Positions 6,174 through 6,347 of a stretch of 6,347 bases of DNA are shown here, in pieces. The translations under genes were made by a program, and so were the position numbers. Below the pieces are notes generated by a model. It had not been told where the DNA came from and ran no database searches. It saw nothing but the letters and a program-made list of their open reading frames with translations. Source of the DNA: Chloroflexota bacterium (lineage in GTDB: Bacteria > Chloroflexota > Dehalococcoidia > RBG-13-53-26); contig JAUWXW010000103.1 in the NCBI GenBank assembly GCA_030616195.1, forward strand, positions 1 through 6,347. Direction: 5' to 3'. Numbering within the stretch: the first letter of the stretch is position 1; every line of letters begins with the position of its first letter.

Positions 6174-6347
6174 GGCGGCTATAGTTGGAGTTGGACAGAC
6201 CACCTTCGAGCGGGGGAAGACCAAGAATTTTGCCGAGTTGGTCTACGAAGCTGCAAGAAAAGCCCTGGATGACGCTGGAATGGGGCTGGACGACATTGGG
6301 AATGTGGTAACCACTACCAATGATTTCTGGGACGGGCGCACCATCGC
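6166..6347 (+). CDS. Thiolase/SCP-x-like protein, 5' part only
   Basis: The ATG at 6166 lies inside the end of the DUF35 gene, preceded by the purine-rich GAGGGGG (6153-6159). The frame stays open to the window edge, giving 60 complete codons. The start MDKAAIVGVGQTTFERG, followed by ELVYEAARKALDDAG (24-38) and a segment ending DFWDGRTI (53-60), matches the N-terminal domain of the SCP-x/thiolase-like family found next to DUF35 genes. The catalytic Cys and His residues lie beyond the window. Members either cleave 3-oxoacyl-CoA (thiolysis) or, as Ltp2 does, cleave 3-hydroxyacyl-CoA by a retro-aldol reaction. The fragment cannot tell which. The gene is truncated by the window, not visibly broken. 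Confidence 0.85.
   Translation, partial: MDKAAIVGVGQTTFERGKTKNFAELVYEAARKALDDAGMGLDDIGNVVTTTNDFWDGRTI

Overview
The window holds eight genes, all on the + strand and closely packed. It looks like part of an acyl-CoA degradation operon. In order they are: the 3' end of an atypical crotonase-family gene (1-441), an (S)-3-hydroxyacyl-CoA dehydrogenase (663-1526), a full-length enoyl-CoA hydratase (1549-2340), an acyl-CoA dehydrogenase (2389-3549), an AMP-forming acyl-CoA ligase (3567-5144), a MaoC-type hydratase (5185-5613), a DUF35 zinc-ribbon/OB-fold protein (5682-6173) and the 5' end of a thiolase/SCP-x-like gene that runs off the window (6166-6347). Both terminal genes are cut by the window edges, not visibly broken. 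I see no RNA genes, mobile elements, CRISPR arrays or integration sites.

The only sizeable non-coding stretch is 442-662 (221 bases). It separates the first crotonase from the rest and carries imperfect hairpins but no convincing promoter. The other gaps are 22, 48, 17, 40 and 68 bases, and the last two genes overlap by 8 bases, so 663-6347 probably forms one transcription unit.

The genes suggest the following route (inference). The ligase activates a carboxylic acid and the acyl-CoA dehydrogenase introduces an alpha,beta double bond. The crotonase and the dehydrogenase then form the (S)-specific hydration/oxidation pair of a beta-oxidation turn. The MaoC + DUF35 + thiolase-like trio resembles a second, separate module. 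That module is either a DUF35-dependent thiolase or, by analogy with the mycobacterial ChsH1/ChsH2-Ltp2 steroid side-chain system, a hydratase/retro-aldolase unit for beta-branched substrates. The acyl-CoA dehydrogenase has its catalytic glutamate in the isovaleryl-CoA/long-chain position rather than the butyryl-CoA position. This fits a branched or bulky substrate better than plain butyrate metabolism, despite the hbd/crt-like neighbours.

The organism is bacterial-looking, with strong AGGAGG-type ribosome binding sites and roughly balanced to slightly GC-rich DNA. AGG arginine codons and ATA isoleucine codons are common, which argues against high-GC actinomycetes or pseudomonads. The gene set and style would suit an uncultured Chloroflexota (Dehalococcoidia-like) or Desulfobacterota-type anaerobe, but this is a low-confidence guess and an archaeal source is not excluded. 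Individually these are recognisable families. The interest lies in their combination and in several active-site details.
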